Of a DNA stretch of 8,417 bases, positions 1 to 6,081 are shown piece after piece. Source of the stretch: Clostridia bacterium (GTDB lineage Bacteria; Bacillota; Clostridia; Oscillospirales; Acutalibacteraceae); assembly GCA_900769535.1 (NCBI GenBank), contig CAAGHB010000090.1, forward strand, positions 1 to 8,417. The letters run 5' to 3'. The position numbers and the translations under genes were made by a program. The notes beneath the pieces were generated by a model. That model searched no databases, had not been told where the DNA came from, and saw only the letters and a program-made list of their open reading frames with translations. Numbering within the stretch: position 1 is the stretch's first letter; each line of letters begins with the position of its first letter.

Positions 1-164
1 TGAATTTCAATTTTTCCAAACGGAACGATTCGTGCATCGTGCCAACCTTCGCCGGCGGTATAATCCATTATGAACATGTGGTCGGTAAATACCTTACCGA
101 AGCCAAGTGTACTGCTATCGGGCTTTTCGGCCGGAGTTGCAGTTTTCTGAATCTTTATTTCCAT
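1..164 (-). CDS. ilvE: Branched-chain amino acid aminotransferase, N-terminal fragment (cut by window edge)
   Basis: A PLP-dependent aminotransferase that interconverts valine, leucine or isoleucine with their 2-oxoacids, using glutamate/2-oxoglutarate, in the cytoplasm. Only the first 54 residues are in the window; the rest lies beyond base 1. The visible part matches the start of class IV (fold type IV) branched-chain aminotransferases of the larger, roughly 340-360 residue type: the stretch GFGKVFTDHMFIMDY, then GWHDARIVPFG, at about residues 21-50. The PLP lysine is not in the visible part. The ATG at 164 follows a purine-rich AAGGGAGAGG about 10 bases upstream. It lies 18 bases after the gamma-subunit stop, so it is probably the next gene of the same operon. 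Its position after a 2-oxoacid:ferredoxin oxidoreductase suggests that it aminates or supplies that enzyme's branched-chain 2-oxoacids. The family call is seen directly; the pathway role is inferred. Confidence 0.88.
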   Translation of the reverse strand, partial: MEIKIQKTATPAEKPDSSTLGFGKVFTDHMFIMDYTAGEGWHDARIVPFGKIEI

Positions 165-182
165 TTTAATTTCGCCTCTCCC

Positions 183-719
183 TTAATAATCTCTGCCGAT
201 TCGCATAGCGTTAAGGTTTACTTCGAGCATATCGCTATGCTTTGCGGAAATAACCTTTTTAAGAGCGTTGTTTACGCTTTCTTCGTTATCAAATCCGTTT
301 GTTTCGGCCAATACCTTACCCATCAGGATAATGTTAGCAAGCTTTGCTATTCCGTTGTCGGAAGCAAGCTTTGTTGCAGGGATGTAAAATACCTTTACGT
401 CGTCACGCTTTACCTTTCGCTCGATAAGCGAAGAATCGACGAAAATCATTCCGCCCGAAACAACCGTATCCTCATATTTATCAAGTGACGGAAGGTTCAT
501 TGCGATTAAAACGTCGGGCTTTGATACAATCGGTGAGCCAACTGCATCATCGCTAATGATTACGCTGCAACTTGCTGTACCGCCGCGCATTTCGGGGCCG
601 TATGAAGGAAGCCAGCTTACATTTTTGCCGTCGGTAAGCCCCTTGTATGCGAGTAATTTGCCCGAAAACAAGATGCCCTGACCGCCAAATCCTGCAAATA
701 AATACTGTGTTGTGCTCAT
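183..719 (-). CDS. 2-oxoacid:ferredoxin oxidoreductase, gamma subunit (VorC/KorC-like)
   Basis: This is the gamma subunit of a four-subunit, thiamine-diphosphate and iron-sulfur enzyme that interconverts a 2-oxoacid plus CoA with acyl-CoA, CO2 and reduced ferredoxin. The 178-residue length fits a stand-alone gamma subunit. Family marks are the N-terminal glycine-rich GFGGQGILFSGKLLA (about residues 10-24) and YGPEMRGGTASCSVIISD (about 40-57), which in this family shape the CoA/TPP-proximal surface. The ATG at 719 has an excellent Shine-Dalgarno, AAGGAGG, 7 bases upstream. That site lies inside the last codons of the beta-subunit gene, and only two bases separate the two genes, so translation is probably coupled. 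The substrate cannot be read from this subunit. The downstream ilvE favours branched-chain 2-oxoacids, but 2-oxoglutarate (KorC) is the main alternative. Confidence 0.9.
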   Translation of the reverse strand: MSTTQYLFAGFGGQGILFSGKLLAYKGLTDGKNVSWLPSYGPEMRGGTASCSVIISDDAVGSPIVSKPDVLIAMNLPSLDKYEDTVVSGGMIFVDSSLIERKVKRDDVKVFYIPATKLASDNGIAKLANIILMGKVLAETNGFDNEESVNNALKKVISAKHSDMLEVNLNAMRIGRDY

Positions 720-721
720 TT

Positions 722-1471
722 TTAGTCCTCCTTCTCAGCCGATCTATCCTTATAAACGCCGAGGGGGTAATAAGGAATCATCTTTTCATCAATCCATTTA
801 AGCGCCTGTGAAGGAGTCATTCCCCAGTTTGTCGGGCAGCTTGAAACTACCTCAACGAGTGAGAAGCCCTTGCCGTTTACCTGATTTTCGAATGCCTTTT
901 TGATTGCCTTCTTTGCATTTTTGACATTCTTTACATTGTTAACGGCAACTCTTTCGAGGTATTCGGCGCCGTCAAGCTGTGAAAGCATTTCGCAAACCTT
1001 AATCGGAAATCCGCAGGCATTAACATCACGGCCGTAGGGCGATGTCTGAGTAACCTGACCGGGCAGTGACGTAGGAGCCATCTGACCGCCTGTCATTCCG
1101 TAAATTGCGTTGTTTATGAATATAATGGTGATGTTTTCGTTTCTGGCGGCTGAATGAACAGTCTCTGCCATACCGATTGATGCGAGGTCACCGTCACCCT
1201 GATATGTAAATACGATGTTATTGGGGTCGGAGCGCTTTACGCCGGTAGCAACTGCGGGAGCTCGACCGTGAGCCGCCTCGATCATATCACAGTTAAAATA
1301 GTCGTAAGCCATAACCGAGCAGCCAACCGGTGCGATACCGATTGTTCTGCCTTCGATTCCGAGTTCATCAATTACCTCGGCGACAAGACGGTGTACGATA
1401 CCGTGAGTACAGCCGGGACAATAATGCATTGGCACGTCAGCGAGTGCATGCGGTTTATCGAATACTACCAT
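722..1471 (-). CDS. 2-oxoacid:ferredoxin oxidoreductase, beta subunit (TPP-binding; VorA/KorB-like)
   Basis: The beta subunit binds thiamine diphosphate and one 4Fe-4S cluster, and passes electrons from the oxidised 2-oxoacid to the ferredoxin-like subunit, or the reverse in reductive carboxylation. Visible in the 249-residue product are CPGCTHG (Cys18 and Cys21), a further GC at Cys51 and SCPTNWG at Cys212. This pattern fits the four cluster cysteines of the family. The TPP/Mg signature is QGDGDLASIG (about 91-100), followed by FINNAIYGMTGGQ (about 118-130). The ATG at 1471 overlaps the alpha-subunit stop by one base (TAATG), with GGAGGT just upstream, a typical coupled arrangement. The size and motifs match KorB/VorA rather than the much longer single-chain pyruvate enzymes. 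The 2-oxoacid used is inferred from context only. Confidence 0.92.
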   Translation of the reverse strand: MVVFDKPHALADVPMHYCPGCTHGIVHRLVAEVIDELGIEGRTIGIAPVGCSVMAYDYFNCDMIEAAHGRAPAVATGVKRSDPNNIVFTYQGDGDLASIGMAETVHSAARNENITIIFINNAIYGMTGGQMAPTSLPGQVTQTSPYGRDVNACGFPIKVCEMLSQLDGAEYLERVAVNNVKNVKNAKKAIKKAFENQVNGKGFSLVEVVSSCPTNWGMTPSQALKWIDEKMIPYYPLGVYKDRSAEKED

Positions 1472-2544
1472 TATTTGTCACCTCCGTTATTTGCTTTGAT
1501 AATTGCTTCGAGTACCTGTTCAGGTGAAGGAATCATACCACCTGCGCGGTTGCAAAGTGTAACCGGTACCTTGCATTCGGTTGCAAGGCGAACATCCTCG
1601 ATCATCTGGCCCATTGAAAGCTCAACAGAAATAAACTGCTTTACTTTATCTGCGGCAGCGGCAAACTGCTTTTTCGGGAAGGGCCAAAGGGTAATCGGAC
1701 GAAGGAGTCCGACCTTTATTCCCTGATTTCTTGCTTCGTTGATAGCGTTCTTTGCTACACGGGCGGCAATACCGAATGCGGTAACGCAAATTTCGGCATC
1801 ATCCATCATATATTCCTCGCAAAGCGCTTCATTTTCTTCGATATAGCTATACTTTTCGTAGCGTTCAAAGTTGGTCTTTTCGAGCTCTTCCGGCTTTAAG
1901 AAAAGGGAGTTTACGATATTATGCTCTCTTTCCATTTTTGTTCCGGTGACAGCCCACGGCTTTTCGACCGTTTCGCCTACCTCAAAGTCGAGCGATACCG
2001 GTTCCATCATCTGACCCATTGTACCGTCGGCTAGAATCATTGTAGTCATGCGATATTTGTCAGCGAGGTCGAAGCCCTTTACTGTGAGCTCGGCCATTTC
2101 CTGAACAGAATCAGGAGCGAGAACGATCATGTGGAAGTCACCGTGTGCTCCGCCCTTTGTTGCCTGGAAATAGTCCGACTGTGACGGCTGAATACCGCCG
2201 AGACCGGGACCTCCACGCTGAACGTTTACGATAAGAGCAGGTAAATCGGCTCCTGCTAAATATGAAATTCCTTCGCCTTTGAGCGAAATGCCCGGGCTCG
2301 ATGACGAGGTCATTACTCTCTTTCCGGTAGCGGCTACGCCGTAAACCATATTGATTGCGGCGATTTCACTCTCTGCCTGAAGGAAGGTTCCTCCGATTTT
2401 CGGCATTCTCTTTGCCATATAAGCGGCAACCTCGGTTTGAGGTGTAATGGGGTATCCGAAATAATGACGGCAACCTGCGATTATTGCAGCTTCTGCAATT
2501 GCTTCGTTACCCTTCATAAGTACTTTATCTGCCAACTTGTTCAC
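1471..2544 (-). CDS. 2-oxoacid:ferredoxin oxidoreductase, alpha subunit (VorB/KorA-like)
   Basis: The alpha subunit carries the pyrimidine-binding half of the TPP site and the domain II fold. In the 357-residue product the PYR domain shows KGNEAIAEAAIIAGC (about 11-25), GYPITPQTEVAAYMA (30-44) and QAESEIAAINMVYG (56-69). The glycine-rich TSSSSPGISLKGEG follows at 79-92, and a transketolase C-like region (VTAFGIAARVAK, then LLRPITLWPFP) starts near 254. The length and these motifs match KorA/VorB-type subunits without the N-terminal gamma fusion of some homologues. The start taken is GTG at 2544, directly after the ferredoxin stop (TGA then GTG), with AAAGGTGA running into it, so the spacing is short. 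A TTG three codons later (2535) would give the more usual MADKVLMKGNEA-like beginning and cannot be excluded. The gene overlaps beta by one base, as expected for subunits made together. Confidence 0.92.
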   Translation of the reverse strand: MNKLADKVLMKGNEAIAEAAIIAGCRHYFGYPITPQTEVAAYMAKRMPKIGGTFLQAESEIAAINMVYGVAATGKRVMTSSSSPGISLKGEGISYLAGADLPALIVNVQRGGPGLGGIQPSQSDYFQATKGGAHGDFHMIVLAPDSVQEMAELTVKGFDLADKYRMTTMILADGTMGQMMEPVSLDFEVGETVEKPWAVTGTKMEREHNIVNSLFLKPEELEKTNFERYEKYSYIEENEALCEEYMMDDAEICVTAFGIAARVAKNAINEARNQGIKVGLLRPITLWPFPKKQFAAAADKVKQFISVELSMGQMIEDVRLATECKVPVTLCNRAGGMIPSPEQVLEAIIKANNGGDK

Positions 2545-2751
2545 TCACCTTTCGACCTTTATAATGCAATCGGGACACATTGTCGCACAGAAGGCACAGC
2601 CGATACAAGCATCAGCGTTTACCGCCTCGACGGGATGATGTCCCTTTACGTTAATTTTATCCGATGCAAGTGCAAGAACGCCCTTCGGACAGGCCTCAAC
2701 GCAGAGACCGCAACCCTTACACTTGTCGGTTTTGAATGTCAAAACAGCCAT
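2545..2751 (-). CDS. 2-oxoacid:ferredoxin oxidoreductase, delta subunit (2[4Fe-4S] ferredoxin)
   Basis: A 68-residue ferredoxin-like subunit that carries electrons between the beta subunit and soluble ferredoxin. Both cluster motifs are complete: Cys11-x2-Cys14-x2-Cys17-x3-Cys21-Pro and Cys49-x2-Cys52-x2-Cys55-x3-Cys59-Pro, with an extra Cys62. The roughly 27-residue linker between them is longer than in small clostridial ferredoxins and usual for KorD/VorD/PorD subunits. The ATG at 2751 is preceded by AAAGGAG about 9 bases upstream, 14 bases after the NTPase stop. The gene order delta-alpha-beta-gamma is a common one for four-subunit 2-oxoacid oxidoreductases, which makes a free-standing ferredoxin unlikely. 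Confidence 0.92.
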   Translation of the reverse strand: MAVLTFKTDKCKGCGLCVEACPKGVLALASDKINVKGHHPVEAVNADACIGCAFCATMCPDCIIKVER

Positions 2752-2765
2752 TGATCCATTCTCCT

Positions 2766-3425
2766 TTACAGTTTTGTTTCGATTTCCATAACATAAAGAT
2801 TTTCTATTTCGCCGTTTAGCTGCTCGGCAACAGACCTGTTGACCGAAGTGAACAAAACGGGTAATTCGGTTTTTTGAGAGATTTCGGCGGCGTAATCGAG
2901 TGAGCTGATTACGTCGTCTGCCGTTGTTTCGGCTCCTAAATTGGAATTATTTATTATTGCTGTGAATTTAAGTCCGCAAGCCGCTTCGATTTCGCGCATT
3001 ACCTCGATTGCCGAGTCGGCATCCTTTGTAAGCGGTCGAAATTTATTCACGACGTAAAGCATTTGATAATCGTTTTCCTCGCGGATTGCGGGAGAAATTC
3101 GACCAAGCGCCAAGGCGCCTCTTTCGTCGCCGCCGACGTCGAGAATTGAGTGCAACTCCTTGTCATCGGTTACGGCGTACATATCCTGCGGCAAGGCGGG
3201 TATATCGACATTCGAATTAGCGTATTCGGAGCAAATGAGACGGATTCCGGCCCTTTCGAGCTGCTGCTCGTTATCCTTTGTTCTGAAATACGGATTTACG
3301 ATGTCGATGTCGGCTATTGCGACCTTTTCTTCCACCTTTTTTAAATCATAGGCGAGAGAAACGGCAATATTCGTTTTTCCGCTGCCGTAATGTCCCGAAA
3401 TTATTGTTATTCTGCTGAAATTCAT
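2766..3425 (-). CDS. P-loop NTPase of the SIMIBI/CobQ-MinD-ParA-like type, function unknown
   Basis: A 219-residue protein that looks cytoplasmic: no membrane segment or signal peptide is visible. It has a Walker A motif GHYGSGKT at residues 11-18, DIDIVNPYFRT at 39-49 in the position of the switch I/A' motif of MinD/ParA-like ATPases, and ILDVGGDERGA at 94-104 as Walker B/switch II. VVNKFRP (125-131) and IINNSNLG (157-164) may help bind the base. The Walker A lacks the early lysine of the KGGxGKT signature. There is no CxxC pair as in Mrp/ApbC iron-sulfur carriers; only Cys65 and Cys150 are present. I place the start at ATG 3425, because AAGGTGA ends 5 bases before it; an in-frame GTG at 3434 falls inside that ribosome-binding site. 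The gene lies between the acyl-CoA synthetase fusion and the ferredoxin subunit, so it may help mature, activate or regulate the oxidoreductase. That role is inference. Confidence 0.85.
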   Translation of the reverse strand: MNFSRITIISGHYGSGKTNIAVSLAYDLKKVEEKVAIADIDIVNPYFRTKDNEQQLERAGIRLICSEYANSNVDIPALPQDMYAVTDDKELHSILDVGGDERGALALGRISPAIREENDYQMLYVVNKFRPLTKDADSAIEVMREIEAACGLKFTAIINNSNLGAETTADDVISSLDYAAEISQKTELPVLFTSVNRSVAEQLNGEIENLYVMEIETKL

Positions 3426-3430
3426 TTGGT

Positions 3431-3437
3431 TCACCTT
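3431..3437 (-). promoter_or_regulatory. Ribosome-binding site deciding the NTPase start
   Basis: AAGGTGA on the minus strand overlaps the stop codon of the acyl-CoA synthetase gene (3436-3438) and ends 5 bases before ATG 3425. A GTG at 3434 would lie within the site itself, so the ATG is preferred. The overlap with the preceding stop suggests translational coupling. Confidence 0.6.
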
Positions 3438-5721
3438 ACAGCTTGTTGCGCTGAATTTTGCCGCTGATGGTCTTTGGCAATTCGTCCTTAAACTCGACTA
3501 TACGCGGATATTTATACGGCGCAGTATGCTTTTTGACATAGTCCTGAATTTCTTTTTTAAGCTCGTCGGTCGGCTCAGTACCCTTTACGAGTACGATGCT
3601 TGCCTTTACGACCTGACCGCGTACCTCATCGGGTGCGGCAGAAACGCCGCATTCGAGTACATACGGAAGCTCCATAATAACGCTTTCGATTTCGAAAGGT
3701 CCGATTCGGTAGCCGGATGATTTGATTACGTCATCGGCACGTCCGACGTACCAATAGAAGCCATCCTCGTCACGCCAAGCAACGTCGCCTGTGTGGTAGT
3801 AGCCGTCGTACCAAACCTCTTTTGTCTTTTCTTCGTCATTATAGTATCCGGTAAAGAGACCGCAAGGAGCTCCATTCGAAACGTCAACGACGATTTCGCC
3901 ATTTTCGCCGACGGGAACTTCGTTTCCGTCAGAGTCGACGAGTTTTACGTCATAAATGGGAGCAGGTTTACCCATTGAGCCGATTTTGTGGTCGGCACCG
4001 GTCATATTACCGATAATCATTGTGCTCTCGGTTTGACCGAAGCCCTCGAGAATTTGCAGTCCGGTTGCCTTTTCGAATTGGCGGTAAACCTCGGGGTTGA
4101 GGGCCTCACCAGCCGTTGTCATATGCTTAACCGAACTGAAATCGTACTTTGAAATGTCCTGCTTTATCATCATGCGCAGCATTGTAGGCGGTGCGCAGAA
4201 GGTAGTAATTTTATACTTTTCGAACATTGGCAAAATGTCCGCCGCGTCAAAGCGGTCAAAATCGTAAACGAAGGTTGCCGCTTCGCAAAGCCACTGACCG
4301 TAAAGCTTACCCCACATTGACTTTGCCCAGCCGGTATCGGAAATGGTAAAGTGCAATCCTTCGGGGTCGACATTATGCCAATATTTAGCGGTATGGAAAT
4401 GACCAAGCGCGTATTTATAATTATGTGCGGCAATTTTGGGATACCCTGTTGTACCTGAGGTGAAGAACATGAGCATAAGGTCGTCTCCGCCGGGGGCATC
4501 CTCGGTTCTATCGTAATGGGAGCTGAAAAGTGCCATTTCGTCGTCGAAATTACGCCAACCCTCTTTATTTCCGTTAACGATAATTTTATGTTCGAGTGTC
4601 GGGCAATTTCTTGCCGCGAGGTCAACCTGATTTGATACGTCACCGTCGGCTGTGCAGATAATTGCCTTTACTCCCGCCGATTTGAAGCGGTAGTCGAGGT
4701 CGTGTTCCTGAAGCTGATTGGGCGCAGGGATTGCAATAGCGCCCAGCTTATTAAGTCCGATTATCGCGTACCAATATTGGTAATGACGCTTTAAAATAAG
4801 CATTACTCGGTCGCCCTTTTTGATTCCGAGCGATTTGAAATAGTTGGCTGCCTGCGACGAATGTCTCTTTACATCCTTGAAGGTAATTCTGCGTTCGGTT
4901 TTGTCGCGGGAAATATGTAGCATCGCCAATTTATCGGGGGTTTTATTCGCGATTTCGTCAACGACGTCAAAGGCAAAGTTGAAATTATCAACATTCTTGA
5001 ACTTAATTGAGATGGGAGTGCCGTTTTCGTCCTCTACCCTTTCGATAAAATTCTTATACACGCGCTGCTGAGGATCTCTTTCACGCGGCTTTGTTGAAAG
5101 GGGCAGCTGCTTTTGAAGCTCGGGGACAGGTTCGCCCGTCGGGTTAAGAACTATGGCGTAAAAGTGGCAGTCCTCGCCGTTAACGGCAATCATTCCGTGG
5201 GGTGACGAACTATCGTAATAAATGCTGTCGCCGGGGCCGAGAATTTCCTTATGTTCGCCAATCTGAACCATAAGGTGACCGTCGATTATGATGTCGCATT
5301 CCTGACCCGCATGGCTGGTAAGCTCGATTTCGCGATTTTGCGCTTCTTCGCTGTATTTACTGCAAACGTAGAGCGGCTCGGCAATTCGATTACGGAAAGC
5401 GGCGGCAAGATTGTAATAAATCATGCCGTGCGCTTGTTCAATCTTTTGACCTTCGCCCTTTTTAGTAACTGTGTACGATTTAAGCGTCGGGCTCTTTCCC
5501 TCGATAATATCGGTTACGTCAACATTAAAGGCAAGGGCACAACGATAAATAAAGGCGAAATTGAGGTCTTGCAGTCCGTTCTCGCAGTTGATATATTCCT
5601 GCTCACTGACTCCTGTTTTTTCAGCCATTTGTGCTGTTGTTAAATTTTCGATTTCACGCAATTCGTAAATTCTGCGTGCCATTTCCTTGATTTTTAAATC
5701 AAGTCCTGCAATGTTATGCAT
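3436..5721 (-). CDS. XRE-type HTH / cupin / acyl-CoA synthetase (AMP-forming) fusion protein
   Basis: A 761-residue fusion of a regulator-like N-terminus to an enzyme. Residues about 10-75 form an XRE/lambda-Cro-like helix-turn-helix (LTTAQMAEKTGVSEQEYINCENG around 27-49). Residues about 85-195 form a small cupin, with SHAGQECDIIIDG near 136-148 and LGPGDSIYYDSSSPHG near 161-176. From about 220 onward the protein is an AMP-forming acyl-CoA synthetase: FFTSGTTGYPK (419-429, ATP loop), EGFGQTE (559-565), YHTGDVAWRD (642-651), GRADDVIKSSGYRIGPFEIE (660-679) and PKTISGKIQR (749-758, with the C-terminal catalytic lysine at 755). The SDTGWAKSMWGKLYG segment resembles medium-chain acyl-CoA synthetases, so a small to medium or branched acid is likely. 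It would make acyl-CoA for the oxidoreductase downstream. I chose ATG 5721, which has GGAG 9 bases upstream; ATG 5736 adds five residues but has no such site. The domains are seen; the substrate and any DNA binding are inferred. Confidence 0.9.
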   Translation of the reverse strand: MHNIAGLDLKIKEMARRIYELREIENLTTAQMAEKTGVSEQEYINCENGLQDLNFAFIYRCALAFNVDVTDIIEGKSPTLKSYTVTKKGEGQKIEQAHGMIYYNLAAAFRNRIAEPLYVCSKYSEEAQNREIELTSHAGQECDIIIDGHLMVQIGEHKEILGPGDSIYYDSSSPHGMIAVNGEDCHFYAIVLNPTGEPVPELQKQLPLSTKPRERDPQQRVYKNFIERVEDENGTPISIKFKNVDNFNFAFDVVDEIANKTPDKLAMLHISRDKTERRITFKDVKRHSSQAANYFKSLGIKKGDRVMLILKRHYQYWYAIIGLNKLGAIAIPAPNQLQEHDLDYRFKSAGVKAIICTADGDVSNQVDLAARNCPTLEHKIIVNGNKEGWRNFDDEMALFSSHYDRTEDAPGGDDLMLMFFTSGTTGYPKIAAHNYKYALGHFHTAKYWHNVDPEGLHFTISDTGWAKSMWGKLYGQWLCEAATFVYDFDRFDAADILPMFEKYKITTFCAPPTMLRMMIKQDISKYDFSSVKHMTTAGEALNPEVYRQFEKATGLQILEGFGQTESTMIIGNMTGADHKIGSMGKPAPIYDVKLVDSDGNEVPVGENGEIVVDVSNGAPCGLFTGYYNDEEKTKEVWYDGYYHTGDVAWRDEDGFYWYVGRADDVIKSSGYRIGPFEIESVIMELPYVLECGVSAAPDEVRGQVVKASIVLVKGTEPTDELKKEIQDYVKKHTAPYKYPRIVEFKDELPKTISGKIQRNKL

Positions 5722-5722
5722 A

Positions 5723-5734
5723 TCCTCTTTCTCC
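5723..5734 (-). promoter_or_regulatory. Ribosome-binding site deciding the start of the fusion protein
   Basis: A purine-rich stretch, GGAGAAAGAGGA, stands immediately before ATG 5721; its GGAG is 9 bases from that codon. The earlier in-frame ATG at 5736 is preceded by pyrimidine-rich CGTCCCTGA with no Shine-Dalgarno, so 5721 is the better start. Confidence 0.5.
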
Positions 5735-5746
5735 ATTCAGGGACGT

Positions 5747-5787
5747 AAAAAAGCCCGTCCCAAAGATAAAATACTTTGAGACGAGCT
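5747..5787 (-). terminator. Intrinsic terminator of the T-box leader
   Basis: On the minus strand AGCTCGTCTCAAAG (5787-5774) pairs over 14 positions, including a few G-U pairs, with CTTTGGGACGGGCT (5765-5752) around an 8-base loop. A run of T ends at 5747. The 5' arm contains CTCAAA, which can instead pair with TTTGAG of the T-box (5822-5817), so terminator and antiterminator exclude each other. With charged tRNA this hairpin should stop transcription before the fusion gene. It is also the first terminator downstream of fhs. Confidence 0.9.
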
Positions 5788-6030
5788 ATGTATCGAATAC
5801 AAAACCCGCGGTACCACTCAAATTGCGACCAAAAAGGTCACCACTCAGGGTCAAACAACCCGTATGCTCTTACGCGGCAGTCACGGAGAGGTTCTAATCG
5901 CCTATTTGTCAAAAAACGGCTTTCTTCCTCTCAGCTCAGAAGCTACGGCATCGGGTTATTATTCGGCGGCTCGCACCCAAACGCCGCTTCTCTGTAAAAT
6001 TGTTGGCCCGTGCTCTCTTCGTCAAAGCTT
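5747..6030 (-). promoter_or_regulatory. T-box riboswitch (uncharged-tRNA sensor), candidate valine specifier
   Basis: The leader RNA reads toward the fusion gene. The T-box core TTTGAGTGGTACCGCGG (5822-5806) is near consensus. Its UGGU (5816-5813) would pair with an ACCA tRNA end, which fits valine, leucine or isoleucine tRNAs. The antiterminator pairs TTTGAG (5822-5817) and GCG with CGTCTCAAA (5783-5775), enclosing a small GTAT-TCG-ATAC hairpin. Stem I is formed by AGCT (6029-6026) with AGCT (5936-5933), a kink-turn-like gap, GAAG (6020-6017) with CTTC (5942-5939), and CGGG (6010-6007) with CCCG (5955-5952). The distal part has AGAGA (5993-5989) and GGTGCGA (5977-5971) around a GCGGC/GCCGC helix. 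Stem II is GAGAGG (5932-5927) with CCTCTC (5891-5886). By position, one base before CTTC, the specifier is GTA (5946-5944, Val). The usual AGUA/GAA loop E is not intact, so the amino acid is less certain than the T-box itself. Confidence 0.93.
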
Positions 6031-6050
6031 TTATATTTGATATACAAAAT

Positions 6051-6079
6051 ATTATATTATGCGGTGTTTTATTTGTCAA
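6051..6079 (-). promoter_or_regulatory. Consensus sigma-70/sigma-A promoter of the T-box operon
   Basis: TTGACA (6079-6074), a 17-base spacer and TATAAT (6056-6051) on the minus strand match the housekeeping promoter consensus at all 12 positions with optimal spacing. Transcription should start near 6045-6043, about 15 bases before the 5' side of T-box stem I. The -35 box begins only 14 bases after the fhs stop codon. Strong constitutive initiation fits an operon whose control is by attenuation. Confidence 0.85.
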
Positions 6080-6081
6080 TA

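Noticed and set aside
39..488. Long plus-strand open frames, for example at 39-488, 1268-1726 and 5251-5643
   Set aside because: They lie antisense to well-supported genes, show no family motifs and have no convincing ribosome-binding sites. They follow from the codon use of the minus-strand genes.
183..2751. Pyruvate:ferredoxin oxidoreductase
   Set aside because: Clostridial pyruvate enzymes are usually a single chain of about 1,170 residues. The subunit sizes, the order delta-alpha-beta-gamma and the neighbouring ilvE and acyl-CoA synthetase fit VOR/KOR better, though four-subunit pyruvate enzymes exist.
183..2751. Indolepyruvate (aromatic) ferredoxin oxidoreductase
   Set aside because: That enzyme is typically two subunits with a ferredoxin domain fused to a long alpha chain; here the subunits are separate and the partner aminotransferase is of the branched-chain type.
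3426..3434. GTG at 3434 as start of the NTPase
   Set aside because: It falls within the AAGGTGA ribosome-binding site, which is ideally placed for ATG 3425.
4170..4643. Minus-strand open frame inside the synthetase gene
   Set aside because: It overlaps the ATP-loop region of the synthetase in another frame, with low-complexity composition and no recognisable domain.
5947..5950. TGC (Cys) or GCC (Ala) as the T-box specifier
   Set aside because: Both would leave too many bases before the CTTC arm of stem I compared with known T-boxes. The T-box UGGU also expects discriminator base A, which argues against tRNA-Cys. GCC is less easily excluded than TGC and stays as the alternative.
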